From contig JAZTZP010000045.1 of assembly GCA_045637525.1 (NCBI GenBank), positions 1 through 40,780 on the forward strand: a stretch of DNA of 40,780 nt, read 5' to 3'. A program made the position numbers and the translations under genes. Shown piece after piece: positions 1 to 8,426 of this stretch. The notes under the pieces were generated by a model that was not told where the DNA came from, searched no databases, and worked only from the letters and a program-made list of their open reading frames with translations. Origin of the DNA: JAZTZP01 sp045637525. GTDB lineage: Bacteria; Bacillota; Clostridia; UBA1381. Within the stretch, counting starts at the first letter, position 1. Every line of letters starts with the position of its first letter.

Positions 1-1403
1 TGTTCAAAGACTTTGGCGTATTCTCCGAGTATAGCGTCTCCATTCTCGTCATAATCTCTGTATTTGGCTACTTCGTCAATGAAGAAGAGGGATAGGCTCT
101 TGATACCCATGTTAAAGAGGGCTTCTTCTTTTTCAAAGTGAGAAAGAATGGTTTCTCTTATCTGTATTCTGCGCATATCCTTTTCTGAAATGTCACCAAC
201 TACATCGCCTGTAGATATAGTGTCCCCATTAGCGAATGTAACAGTGTTGGTTAAAGGATTGATGTCTGTAATTGTATATCCGTCTTTATATTGCTCCATT
301 TCCTGAGAAACATAATATAAGTTATCTCCAACTCCGAGAATTCTTGTTTCACGATTTATTGACTTGTTATATCCGATTTCAAGCTCTATCTTTGCCATAG
401 GTGGTTTTTTAGATGAAAGGACTATACTTTCCAGGAAAAGATAATTATCCGTCCCTCTGAAGTTTTTAACTTCAAATCCTTTAACCTGAATTTTCTTAAC
501 TAACTTCTTGTTAAATGCATCAAGTGCATCCAAAACATAGATAAGGTTATTCTGCTTCTTGTGTGTTGCAGAATAGTTAAGTGTAAATAAAGGATTAAAG
601 TTCTTAAGGGCTTTCTGGGTAACATCGCCACCCATTTTCTGAGGCTCGTCAAGAATTATAATAGGTCTGTTTGCTTTTATAACGTCAATAGGTCTGCGCG
701 ACTGGAACTCGTCTCGCTTTGAGTAGATAATTCTTGCTTCTTTGCTTTTTCCATCCTCTTTGAGAGAAGAGGCAAAGGCCTGCGTATTAATAATCATAAC
801 ATTAATACCGGAGCTTGCAGAGAAGTTATCTATCTGGTTTAAGTTAGAGCTGTTGTAAATAAAGAATCTTGCTTTTTTACCATAATGCTCCATAAAGTGG
901 TCTGCAGTAATTTCAAATGTTTTAGCAACACCTTCGCGGATAGCAATAGAGGGTACTACAACTATAAATTTACTCCAACCATATCTTTTATTAAGCTCGA
1001 ACATGGTCTTTATGTAAACATAAGTTTTACCTGTTCCTGTTTCCATTTCAACATCAAGTGCGCATCTGCCTAAATCTTTAACTAAAAAAGATGATAACTT
1101 GATATTATTCATATTCTGTATTTCGTTAATATTTTTAAGAAGAAGGTCATCTGATAAGTAAATTTCATCATTCTTAAATCCGGAATCATTTGAAATATCA
1201 ATATCATCATCATATTCTTTATCCAGTAAAGACTGAGCAGCGTAATTATCAATCTCTTCCCCGGCAAAACCTTTTCGTTTTTTTATTACGCCTAAATCCC
1301 GGCGGTAATTTACGCCACTGCTAAACCCTTGTCCTGCAAAGACATTACAAACAGCTTCAACTGCGTCAGTCTGGTATTGTTGTATTTTAAAATTAAATTT
1401 CAT
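1..1403 (-). CDS. res: Type III restriction enzyme, Res (helicase/nuclease) subunit, partial
   Basis: The reading frame starts at ATG 1403 and runs off the window start, leaving about 467 N-terminal residues of a protein that is usually 900-1000 residues long. Seen: an N-terminal Q-type region (KFNFKIQQYQTDAV), a Walker A motif METGTGKTY, the DEPQ form of motif II (IIILDEPQKMGG) and an SAT motif (NYSATHK). This set and order is typical of superfamily 2 translocases of type III Res subunits. In the family, Res works with Mod to cut DNA when unmethylated sites are met; the C-terminal nuclease domain would lie outside the window and cannot be checked. The start overlaps the stop of the upstream small membrane-protein gene (ATGA), so the two are probably translationally coupled. 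Function is confident; whether the gene is intact is unknown. Confidence 0.9.
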   Translation of the reverse strand, partial: MKFNFKIQQYQTDAVEAVCNVFAGQGFSSGVNYRRDLGVIKKRKGFAGEEIDNYAAQSLLDKEYDDDIDISNDSGFKNDEIYLSDDLLLKNINEIQNMNNIKLSSFLVKDLGRCALDVEMETGTGKTYVYIKTMFELNKRYGWSKFIVVVPSIAIREGVAKTFEITADHFMEHYGKKARFFIYNSSNLNQIDNFSASSGINVMIINTQAFASSLKEDGKSKEARIIYSKRDEFQSRRPIDVIKANRPIIILDEPQKMGGDVTQKALKNFNPLFTLNYSATHKKQNNLIYVLDALDAFNKKLVKKIQVKGFEVKNFRGTDNYLFLESIVLSSKKPPMAKIELEIGYNKSINRETRILGVGDNLYYVSQEMEQYKDGYTITDINPLTNTVTFANGDTISTGDVVGDISEKDMRRIQIRETILSHFEKEEALFNMGIKSLSLFFIDEVAKYRDYDENGDAILGEYAKVFE

Positions 1404-2020
1404 ATTGCAACTTCCTCCTGTTCGGTTTCTTTCTCGGCTTGTTCATGAAGTTTGTTTAACTTGTTTTTAAATGCTTTACCTAACAAATCATCTAACACAA
1501 AGAAATCGAAAAAGACTAATGCCAAAGAGAATATATTTACCCATGTAAAATTAATATTGATTGCAAAAAGCCCTATAAGTGATAATAGACACCATGTGAA
1601 ACTAATCATTGCAATCATATTAAATATTTTTGTAAAAATATCAATCGTACCAAAATATCTAATTAAGAAACTCATTTCTTTCGTTGAAATCATTGACTTT
1701 TTATACATATCTTTAAAGTTTTCGTATAAATTCTTATTATTTGCATATTCTGCTTTCTTTAAAGCTTCACCTTTTTGTTCAACTTCTTTTGATTGTTCAT
1801 TTACTGTTTTTTCTCGATTCTGTATTCTTTTAAATAGTTCATCACGTGCAAATTTATTAGCTTTTACAAATAATATACTAATTGAAAATGCAAAAATAGG
1901 GATTGATAAACTATCCATAGAGGCTATAAAATTCGCTTCATTGTTAAAAACTGATGCTACGCCAACAATAACAAGAAATAATAAGAAACCATATTTTAAT
2001 ATATTTATAGGTTCTCTCAT
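1400..2020 (-). CDS. Small membrane protein with central coiled coil, embedded in type III R-M operon
   Basis: This 206-residue protein matches no family I recognise. Two hydrophobic segments lie near residues 10-30 and 33-52. A charged, heptad-rich stretch at about 55-118 (Lys/Glu/Asn rich) is likely coiled coil. Two more hydrophobic segments sit near 130-155 and 160-178, and the tail is acidic (ending EQEEVAI). The predicted shape is two TM hairpins joined by a cytoplasmic coil. Its ATG shares one base with the mod stop codon (TAATG), and its own stop overlaps the res start (ATGA), so it is locked between the two R-M subunits. AAGGAAGG upstream can serve as ribosome binding site. A membrane protein between Mod and Res is not part of a canonical type III system. 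It could be a membrane partner of the KAP NTPase, an effector, or a membrane anchor; this is inference. Confidence 0.8.
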   Translation of the reverse strand: MREPINILKYGFLLFLVIVGVASVFNNEANFIASMDSLSIPIFAFSISILFVKANKFARDELFKRIQNREKTVNEQSKEVEQKGEALKKAEYANNKNLYENFKDMYKKSMISTKEMSFLIRYFGTIDIFTKIFNMIAMISFTWCLLSLIGLFAININFTWVNIFSLALVFFDFFVLDDLLGKAFKNKLNKLHEQAEKETEQEEVAI

Positions 2021-4059
2021 TACAGCACCTTCCTTACAGTATCAGGGCTATAGGTAGCAAATATCTGCTCGAAGTTGGTAGCAACATTGTCATTAGCCAT
2101 AGAGTTATCTCTTGTTACAAAGTAATAAGGATGTTGCTTTGCTATTTCTGTTACAACTTCTTCAGTGATGTCAGCGTCAAAGCAGGCAATAAGGAAGCCT
2201 TCTGCAACATTAAATACTTTCTTGCCACCAATGGTTGTTTCTTCAATCTTGCTTGAAAGAAGTACACCTAAATCAAGCATAACTTGGAAGAGTAAATCTT
2301 CTGGTGTTCTATCTTCTTTGATGTTGTCTACAAGCTCGCTAAATAATGAGAACTCTATATCCTGTGGATTGTAGTAGACGTCTTTCATATTAGATGAGTC
2401 TAATTTTAAAATTCTGAAGCCTAAATCTTTTCCTTCAAGTAATAGACCGTATTCGTTCTGTAATGCTTGAGCAGAACGCTTGATTCTTTCTTCGCCTAAT
2501 TGACATATGTTATCAAACCCTGCATTTCTTGCCTCACTTTTTTCTTCTGTGCTTTCTGGTAATTGGACTAATATGAATTTGCGATTACCACCTATATCAC
2601 AATTTGTTTGCATGACAGCATGAGCTGTAGATGCAGAGCCTGAGAAGAAATCAAGAATAATACTATCTTCATCAGTCGATAATTCTATAATTCGCTGTAA
2701 TAATTTTAATGGTTTTTTCCCATTTGGGAATTCGATGTTTCCTTCTTTTGAAAGATTATTGTAATCTATATCATCCCATAATGATGTAATCTTATCTAAG
2801 TAATAATATGAATTGTCAATCTTTTCAACTGCGTCAGAAAGAAACATCATCATTCTTCGTTGGTCGCCCTTATAAAGTATTTCGATAGTTTCTCCTGCGT
2901 TTTTACCCTTTATGGGAATATATTCAAGACCAAACATAGGATAGTCTTCGTCTTTAGTTTCGTTCATTACTGTTTGTCTGACGCTACTTTGTGCATTTGT
3001 AGTTTGAAAAATTTTATCTGCATATAAGTTATAGACTTCTTCTTCAGAAATCCCTTTTTCTTTGGCGAAAGAAGAAATTGATTCTGTTCGTAATGTTTTG
3101 TAACCATAGAACTTCATTCCGCGTTTACTATCTTCTTTGATAAGTGTTTTATCACTTAATTCTGCTACAACAGAGGTATATTTCCAGCTTTTCCCCTCAA
3201 TTTCATAACTCTGTATTCTGTCAAATAGTTTTGTTTTTATATAAACAGGATTGAAAAGCAATTCAGTTTTATTCTTAGCCCATAAGCATATGAATTCAGT
3301 AGCATCCTTAAGACTTTTTCCTTCAGAACTTCCTGAAACTCCTCCGACTTTTGTTCTAACAGTTATAACATTTATAAAATTTGATTCTCCAAAAACTTCA
3401 TTGCCTAACTTGATAGTATTTTCAACTTCATTGTCATCAATACTAATAAATATAACTCCGTCCTCACGTAATAAATCTTTTGCTAATTTAAGTCTGGGAT
3501 ACATCATGTTAAGCCAGTCTGTATGGTATCTGCCATTTGCCTCGTTGTTTGCACGTATATCAAATAATAGATTACCACTTTCGTCATACTGGCCACTCTG
3601 TATGGAAAATCCCTTTTCTGTTTGTTGGAATGAATCGTCATAGACGAAAGAATCGTTTCCTGTGTTGTATGGTGGGTCTATGTATATTAATTTAACCTTA
3701 CCAAGATAGGTTTCTTGTAAGAGCTTTAGTACTTCAAGGTTGTCTCCCTCGATATAGAGGTTTTCAGTAGAATCGAAGTTAACACTTTCTTCTCTGCAGG
3801 GGCGGAGGGTTTTATTGATAGGCGCATTAGCAAGAAGAATAGACTTCTTCTTGTCAGGCCATGTAAACTGATAGCGTTCTTCTTTGCCTTCTACAACTGT
3901 TGTAGAGATTTCCTGCATAAGAATATCTTTGTCTATGGCTCTTACAACTTCTCCGAATTCGTCAATAGTTTCAGTTACTGCATTCGGAAAGAGTGCTGCT
4001 AACTTCTTGAAATTCTCATCTGCTTTGTTTGGTGTGTGCATCTTTAATTTATCACTCAT
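2020..4059 (-). CDS. mod: Type III DNA methyltransferase, Mod subunit
   Basis: This 679-residue protein is a DNA adenine-N6 methyltransferase of the type III Mod type, which modifies and recognises the target site and partners Res. The catalytic motif DPPYNTG is at residues 128-134 and the SAM-binding motif DFFSGSAS at about 470-477. DPPY before FxGxG is the beta-class order, with the target-recognition region between them (about 220-450). The frame is open upstream to 4197, but that extension overlaps the KAP gene. The ATG at 4059 has a good GGAGG eight bases upstream and gives the usual start (SDKLKMHTPN...), so I chose it. The gene follows the KAP gene by about 19 bases and its stop overlaps the next start (TAATG). 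Length fits the family and no catalytic residue is missing. Confidence 0.95.
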   Translation of the reverse strand: MSDKLKMHTPNKADENFKKLAALFPNAVTETIDEFGEVVRAIDKDILMQEISTTVVEGKEERYQFTWPDKKKSILLANAPINKTLRPCREESVNFDSTENLYIEGDNLEVLKLLQETYLGKVKLIYIDPPYNTGNDSFVYDDSFQQTEKGFSIQSGQYDESGNLLFDIRANNEANGRYHTDWLNMMYPRLKLAKDLLREDGVIFISIDDNEVENTIKLGNEVFGESNFINVITVRTKVGGVSGSSEGKSLKDATEFICLWAKNKTELLFNPVYIKTKLFDRIQSYEIEGKSWKYTSVVAELSDKTLIKEDSKRGMKFYGYKTLRTESISSFAKEKGISEEEVYNLYADKIFQTTNAQSSVRQTVMNETKDEDYPMFGLEYIPIKGKNAGETIEILYKGDQRRMMMFLSDAVEKIDNSYYYLDKITSLWDDIDYNNLSKEGNIEFPNGKKPLKLLQRIIELSTDEDSIILDFFSGSASTAHAVMQTNCDIGGNRKFILVQLPESTEEKSEARNAGFDNICQLGEERIKRSAQALQNEYGLLLEGKDLGFRILKLDSSNMKDVYYNPQDIEFSLFSELVDNIKEDRTPEDLLFQVMLDLGVLLSSKIEETTIGGKKVFNVAEGFLIACFDADITEEVVTEIAKQHPYYFVTRDNSMANDNVATNFEQIFATYSPDTVRKVL

Positions 4060-4078
4060 TTTTGTTTTCCTCCGATTT

Positions 4079-5419
4079 CTATTTTGACAGCGAACTTGCC
4101 ACTTCAAATAATGTTTTTTTCGTTTCAAATGTAAATGTACATTCTCCAATATGTAACTCATGCCTATCATACGTATATGTTGTGTTAAAAACTGCATTGT
4201 ATAGAGAAGTCAATTTTTCTGATATTGATACTTTTTTTAGTTCTGCACTTTCTTCAAACGATTCACCTTTAGATAGCAATTGTCTAAAACGATAAACTTC
4301 ATACTTTGATAGTATTTCAATCAACGGAGATGAATCCTTTCCGTTAATAAAATTTTCGTATATTTCACGATTTGATATACTTAATCCAACTATAATAGGA
4401 AGAATGTAGAATATACACATTTGTTTTGCCTTCCCGTCCGGAAAGTACGTTTCAATCCCTGTTGTTCTTCGTTTAGGGTTATCAAATATTCTTTTAATAT
4501 CAGTAAGAAAACGAGTAGTTTCTCTCATAGAAAAATTGTATTTTTCTATAATATCCGCACAAATTGAATCTACTATTGTTTTTCCTTCATCAAACTCTAT
4601 GCTGGCATAAAATTTAAATTTATTTACAGGTGGTATAGATAGCCTAAAATCGAAGAAACGGTCTAAATATTTACAAGCATCGAAATCATTTCCGTAATAC
4701 TTTTTTATTGTATGTTGTAGTTCGCTTGTGTTAATCGAAAAAACAAATGTAATTCTTTCATTATCAAAATAGTGTTTTATTCTTTCTAACAGTTTTACAG
4801 CATAACTGGGTTTGCATCGATCTAATTCGTCAACAAAAACAACAAGTCGATTTCCTTTTTCCAAAAGCAAAGATTCCAAAAATTCTTTTATGTCATTTTC
4901 TATACTTTTGTTTTTTCTTATTTCTTCAAGAGCATTAGTGCCTTTTAAATTTGTAATCAAGTCTGCCCAATTTCTTCCAGTAAAGAATTCAAGAATAGTT
5001 GCTGCTTTTTGAATAAAATCTATATCATCTCTAAAAGCATAATCTGTATCCACAGATTTGATTATAGAATATACCAAAGAAAGTACAGGGTCATTATCAT
5101 TGTCATTTTCCCAAGCATCATAATACACACATACATGTGGTTGTAAGTTTAAATTCGTATTCAGATTTTTGATTTTTTCTTTATCTTCTTTGTTAATAGA
5201 AGTTACAAAATTATTGTGAGCATCCATTATCATTTTTGTTTGTTTTACAAAGAAAGTTTTTCCGCTCCCCCAACTTCCATCAATAGCAATAGAACATGCA
5301 TTTTCGATAGTATCAAGAAACTCGGCAAGTGCGAACACGTCCAAATTCCGCCCAATTGTATCTTTGGTAAGTGTATTTATTAAATTATCATACGTTGGTT
5401 TTAATTCATTTGTTTTCAT
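4079..5419 (-). CDS. KAP-family P-loop NTPase
   Basis: The 446-residue protein carries Walker A GSWGSGKT (residues 48-55), the KAP-characteristic YYDAWEND (about 100-106) and Walker B VVFVDELDRCKP (about 193-204). These are hallmarks of KAP P-loop NTPases (STAND-related). Many KAP proteins carry transmembrane helices between Walker A and B. Here that interval is charged and soluble, with no hydrophobic segment. The ATG at 5419 has GGAG seven bases upstream; ATGs at 5431 and a longer frame to 5467 are open but less well placed. It is the first gene of the KAP-mod-TM-res operon and is preceded by an inverted-repeat element. KAP NTPases occur in several phage-defence contexts. Here it may sense or energise restriction, perhaps with the downstream membrane protein; that role is inferred. 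Confidence 0.88.
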   Translation of the reverse strand: MKTNELKPTYDNLINTLTKDTIGRNLDVFALAEFLDTIENACSIAIDGSWGSGKTFFVKQTKMIMDAHNNFVTSINKEDKEKIKNLNTNLNLQPHVCVYYDAWENDNDNDPVLSLVYSIIKSVDTDYAFRDDIDFIQKAATILEFFTGRNWADLITNLKGTNALEEIRKNKSIENDIKEFLESLLLEKGNRLVVFVDELDRCKPSYAVKLLERIKHYFDNERITFVFSINTSELQHTIKKYYGNDFDACKYLDRFFDFRLSIPPVNKFKFYASIEFDEGKTIVDSICADIIEKYNFSMRETTRFLTDIKRIFDNPKRRTTGIETYFPDGKAKQMCIFYILPIIVGLSISNREIYENFINGKDSSPLIEILSKYEVYRFRQLLSKGESFEESAELKKVSISEKLTSLYNAVFNTTYTYDRHELHIGECTFTFETKKTLFEVASSLSK

Positions 5420-5477
5420 TTTTTTCTCCATACTAATATTGTTTCTACCAGCTTTTAAAATTACCATTAAGGGTCGT

Positions 5478-5640
5478 CATAGATGCGGTGATAGTCGGGG
5501 ACGTCAGACTGTCGAATAATTGTCGTTTGTAGAAGATTTGCTTCTGACAAATATCGGTTTATTACGATTTTCAAAATCTGATTATACCCAAACTTTGAGT
5601 TTTCCGACAGTCTGACGTGCCTGTTTTATCACGCACCCTA
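5478..5640. repeat. Inverted-repeat element (MITE-like) between DUF4391-ASCH and KAP genes
   Basis: A perfect 14-base inverted repeat, ACGTCAGACTGTCG at 5501-5514 and its complement at 5605-5618, brackets about 90 bases. The similarity extends outward imperfectly (both arms contain TGCG...TGATA), giving arms of about 37 bases at 5478-5514 and 5604-5640. Inside, around 5519-5557, is a smaller hairpin with arms TTGTC/GACAA and AGAAG/CTTCT. On the minus strand a TATAAT lies at 5581-5586 but has no good -35 box. No clear target-site duplication is seen. It fills the whole 177-base gap between genes and could be a small non-autonomous mobile element, a regulatory leader of the KAP operon, or both. 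Confidence 0.7.
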
Positions 5641-5644
5641 ACTC

Positions 5645-6814
5645 CTAAACCTCTGCTCCTGCTTCTATAAGTAACGGTTTATAATACTTGTTAAACTCTT
5701 CATCGGCTTCCTTTGTACCTATCGGTGACATCACCTCTACTAATGACGCATCAACATCATATATATGTAACTTTCCTTTATAAGGAAACGGCTTTATCTG
5801 ACGCACATTTTCCAAAATCCATGCATACCCCTCCGGGCTTGGTTTCCATCTCATCAATGCGCCTTCTAAATGTTTTTTTCTAAAAGGTACTACATCTTTT
5901 AACGTTACCATACAAAGGGCATGTCCGCTGATGCATCCTTTATGTTTTCTTGAACTTGCACATATAAGCAAGTCACCTCTGTAATCGGTTTTCCAGCTAC
6001 GCCACTCAACAGTTTTAATCCCGTCAAAAATAGCATCTGCATATTCGGGAAGTATCGAAAGAGCCTTAACTGTATCAGCTTTGGCTGATTCAAAACCCTC
6101 TGCAACCGGCTCCGGTATAGTATCTTCCGGAACAGACTCCGGCGGAATCAGCACTTCTTTTTGAATTGAATCATTTGGTTCAAAAGAGTCTTTTGATTGC
6201 TCTAATTCCTTTTTCAGCACATTTACCCGAGCTGCTAATTCAAATTTCTTCTTCGGCTGTTTCTCTGCTCTTGCCTGTTTTTCAAGACGTGCTATTTCTT
6301 TTTCAAGCTTTTCGATTTTTTCGTTAGTCTTTATCTGCTCTGATAGTGTAGCATCCTTGTCTCTTTTCAAACCTGAAACTTGTATAACAAAATTCTCATA
6401 AACAGTATCAAGACTCAGTCCCTCAATCTTTAAAGGTATTTCCTCTTCTTTTAACCAATCTGTATTAAAATATTTTGTCATACTCCCGTCCGAATCTTTA
6501 TATCTGAGCCAAATCTGATATTTATCTTCAAAAACAAGCACATATATATTGTTATAAGGAATAACCTTATCTATTTGCTTTAATACAGAAACGTCAAATT
6601 TATCAGTATGCAGATATATCTTCAAAATTTGAATTTCTGTCACATATTCACCTGCCTGAACATTTAAAGTATTAACCGCAAGCTTATTTGCCCACTCTAT
6701 ACTCTGTATCTGCTCAACAAATATTTTCTTTATTGCCGGAGTCACAGACAAATTTTCATAAAATCTCTGTTTCGGCACCTTTTTATTAAATTCAGTCGTT
6801 TTGGGAAAATTCAA
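5645..6814 (-). CDS. DUF4391-ASCH fusion protein
   Basis: The 389-residue protein has three parts. Residues 1-145 resemble DUF4391 (start MNFPKTTEFNKKVPKQRFYE, later IYVLVFEDKYQIWLRY), a family I associate with type III R-M and helicase neighbourhoods. Residues 155-210 are Lys/Glu/Leu-rich coiled coil, followed by a Pro/Glu-rich linker to about 245. Residues 250-375 look like an ASCH domain (KTVEWRSWKTDYRGDLLICA, then GHALCMVTLKDV). ASCH belongs to the PUA-like superfamily, whose members often bind RNA or modified nucleobases. The start is TTG at 6814 with GAGG eight bases upstream. No in-frame ATG is nearby. The fusion suggests a nucleic-acid or modified-base reader in the restriction island; this is inference from domain knowledge. 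Domain calls are by eye: DUF4391 moderate, ASCH fairly confident. Confidence 0.78.
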   Translation of the reverse strand: MNFPKTTEFNKKVPKQRFYENLSVTPAIKKIFVEQIQSIEWANKLAVNTLNVQAGEYVTEIQILKIYLHTDKFDVSVLKQIDKVIPYNNIYVLVFEDKYQIWLRYKDSDGSMTKYFNTDWLKEEEIPLKIEGLSLDTVYENFVIQVSGLKRDKDATLSEQIKTNEKIEKLEKEIARLEKQARAEKQPKKKFELAARVNVLKKELEQSKDSFEPNDSIQKEVLIPPESVPEDTIPEPVAEGFESAKADTVKALSILPEYADAIFDGIKTVEWRSWKTDYRGDLLICASSRKHKGCISGHALCMVTLKDVVPFRKKHLEGALMRWKPSPEGYAWILENVRQIKPFPYKGKLHIYDVDASLVEVMSPIGTKEADEEFNKYYKPLLIEAGAEV

Positions 6815-6840
6815 TTCAAATTCCTCATTTCTTCTCTCAT

Positions 6841-7020
6841 TTTTAATGCGCTTTTTTCAATTCGCAATTCGCTTTTTTCAATTCGCAATTCGCAATGCGC
6901 AATTATTCAATTGTTTTTTTCCTTTTTGTTTACTGTTTTCAATTCGCTTTTTTTTAATTCACAATTAAAAATCGTTTTCATCATTCAAAAATTAATTGCG
7001 AATTGCGCATTGTTTTTTTC
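6841..7020. repeat. GCG-spaced A/T-rich repeat cluster with inverted copies
   Basis: This intergenic stretch is built from short units AATTCGC, AATTGCG and AATGCGC. Two perfect 21-base direct tandem copies lie at 6849-6869 and 6870-6890. A further run of the same units continues to 6904 (from 6879), and an inverted counterpart lies at 6994-7012, so the region can fold into a long imperfect hairpin with about 90 bases between arms. It carries no gene. A sister cluster lies on the other side of the AAA_14 gene (8427-8573) and a related one at 19840-19957. Confidence 0.75.
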
Positions 7021-7022
7021 TT

Positions 7023-8318
7023 TTATTTTTCAAGACTCTTTTCATCCATAAGGAAATCGTAGATATTCATAGTCAGAATTCCGTTTTCATCGTAATAAGC
7101 CGGAACAATATCTTTTGTAATAACTATTTTTTTGAATGAATCGTCAATTCGTTTAAACGGTCTGATTTCCTGGGCTCTCTTTTCTTCATCCGGAATAGAA
7201 AAAGCAGACTGGATATAATATTTCATCGAACCAAGATTGCATATAAAATCAACTTCAAGCTGTTTTCTGACGGTTTTACCATCTTTATCTTTCTCCGTAA
7301 TCGGAACAACGCCTACATCAACTCTGTATCCGCGCATTCTGAGCTCGTTATAAATTACATTTTCCATTGCATGAGTCTGTTCAAACTGTCTGAAGTTTAT
7401 GCGTGCATTGCGAAGCCCCATATCTGAAAAATAGTACTTTTTAGGAGTTTCAATATACGCCTTGCCTTTGATGTCATATCTTTGTGCTGACTCAAGCAGA
7501 AATGAATCCTCAAGAAAATCCAGATACTTTTTAATTGTTGTTGAAGTGATTTTTGAGTTCTTAACAGATTTGAAAGTATTCTTTAGTTTTTCAGGATTTG
7601 TGAGCGATCCAATTGCAGAAGATACTATATTAAGCAAATCCTCAAGCTCGCCAATATTTCTAACCTTGTTTCTCTTCTGAATATCCCTTACGTAGATTTC
7701 ACTGAAAAGATTTTCAAGTGCAGATGCCTTGTTTTCCTGCCCGTCTCTGATAACCACCAGAGGAATCCCGCCATAAAGCATATATTCGGAAAGTCCTTCG
7801 TATTTATCACCCTTGTAAGCAGTCATAAACTCCGAAAAGCTCAGCGGATACATATGGATTTCATCCCCACGTCCTGCAAACTCGGTAATAATGTCCTTTG
7901 ACAAGAACTTTGCATTACTCCCGGTAACATAAACATCCATATTTTTCTTACGAAGATAGCCATTTAACACAGTTTCAAAGCAGTCAAGCATCTGCACTTC
8001 GTCCAGAAGGAGATAATACATTTCATTGTCAACCATCTGAGTTCGGATGTATTCCATAAACTTCTCGGGATTAACTTTTCTATTCTGCTTTTCTATTTCT
8101 ATAATGCTTTCGCCAATCAGGTTTAAATCATCACCTGAATCAAATGCAAAACGAATTATATGCTTCTCATCAACTCCGCTTTCCAGAAGATTATTATAAA
8201 AGATATCATTCAATAGATAAGACTTACCGCACCTTCTGATACCGGTTATAACCTTAATTAAACCATTGTGCTTCAGATTAATCAGCTTGTTCAGATATAA
8301 ATCACGTTTAATTTCCAT
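7023..8318 (-). CDS. AAA_14 / DUF4143 family ATPase
   Basis: The 431-residue protein has Walker A GIRRCGKS (residues 26-33), Walker B YYLLLDEVQML (about 101-111), then GSNAKFLSKD and a C-terminal half of DUF4143 type (for example DMGLRNARI and VDFICNL). This architecture is the widespread ATP-binding protein family with AAA_14 plus DUF4143, whose cellular role is poorly known. The ATG at 8318 follows GGAGTGGAGACAAT, and the gene has its own promoter at 8373-8401, so it is a separate transcription unit. It sits between the helicase and DUF4391-ASCH genes and is bracketed on both sides by the GCG-type repeats, which suggests it was inserted as a unit. No truncation is seen. Family call is confident; a link to the restriction genes is only positional. 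Confidence 0.88.
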   Translation of the reverse strand: MEIKRDLYLNKLINLKHNGLIKVITGIRRCGKSYLLNDIFYNNLLESGVDEKHIIRFAFDSGDDLNLIGESIIEIEKQNRKVNPEKFMEYIRTQMVDNEMYYLLLDEVQMLDCFETVLNGYLRKKNMDVYVTGSNAKFLSKDIITEFAGRGDEIHMYPLSFSEFMTAYKGDKYEGLSEYMLYGGIPLVVIRDGQENKASALENLFSEIYVRDIQKRNKVRNIGELEDLLNIVSSAIGSLTNPEKLKNTFKSVKNSKITSTTIKKYLDFLEDSFLLESAQRYDIKGKAYIETPKKYYFSDMGLRNARINFRQFEQTHAMENVIYNELRMRGYRVDVGVVPITEKDKDGKTVRKQLEVDFICNLGSMKYYIQSAFSIPDEEKRAQEIRPFKRIDDSFKKIVITKDIVPAYYDENGILTMNIYDFLMDEKSLEK

Positions 8319-8372
8319 ATTGTCTCCACTCCTAAAAGAGATTTTTGCACCTTTTTACACTTTTATACATTA

Positions 8373-8401
8373 ATATTACCACAAATACATAAAAAAGTCA
8401 A
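8373..8401 (-). promoter_or_regulatory. Promoter for AAA_14/DUF4143 gene
   Basis: On the minus strand, -35 TTGACT (8396-8401) and -10 TAATAT (8373-8378) are separated by exactly 17 bases, about 55 bases upstream of the ATG at 8318. This is a good sigma-A match and implies transcription independent of the upstream helicase gene. Confidence 0.65.
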
Positions 8402-8426
8402 GCTTCTTTAAAAAAATCGCTATTTT

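Noticed and set aside
4060..4197. N-terminal extension of Mod by 46 residues
   Set aside because: It overlaps the KAP gene and lacks a ribosome binding site, while ATG 4059 has a well-spaced GGAGG and gives the usual Mod start.
6849..6890. CRISPR or tandem array from the two 21-base direct repeats
   Set aside because: There are only two head-to-tail copies with no spacer between, inside a low-complexity inverted-repeat region.
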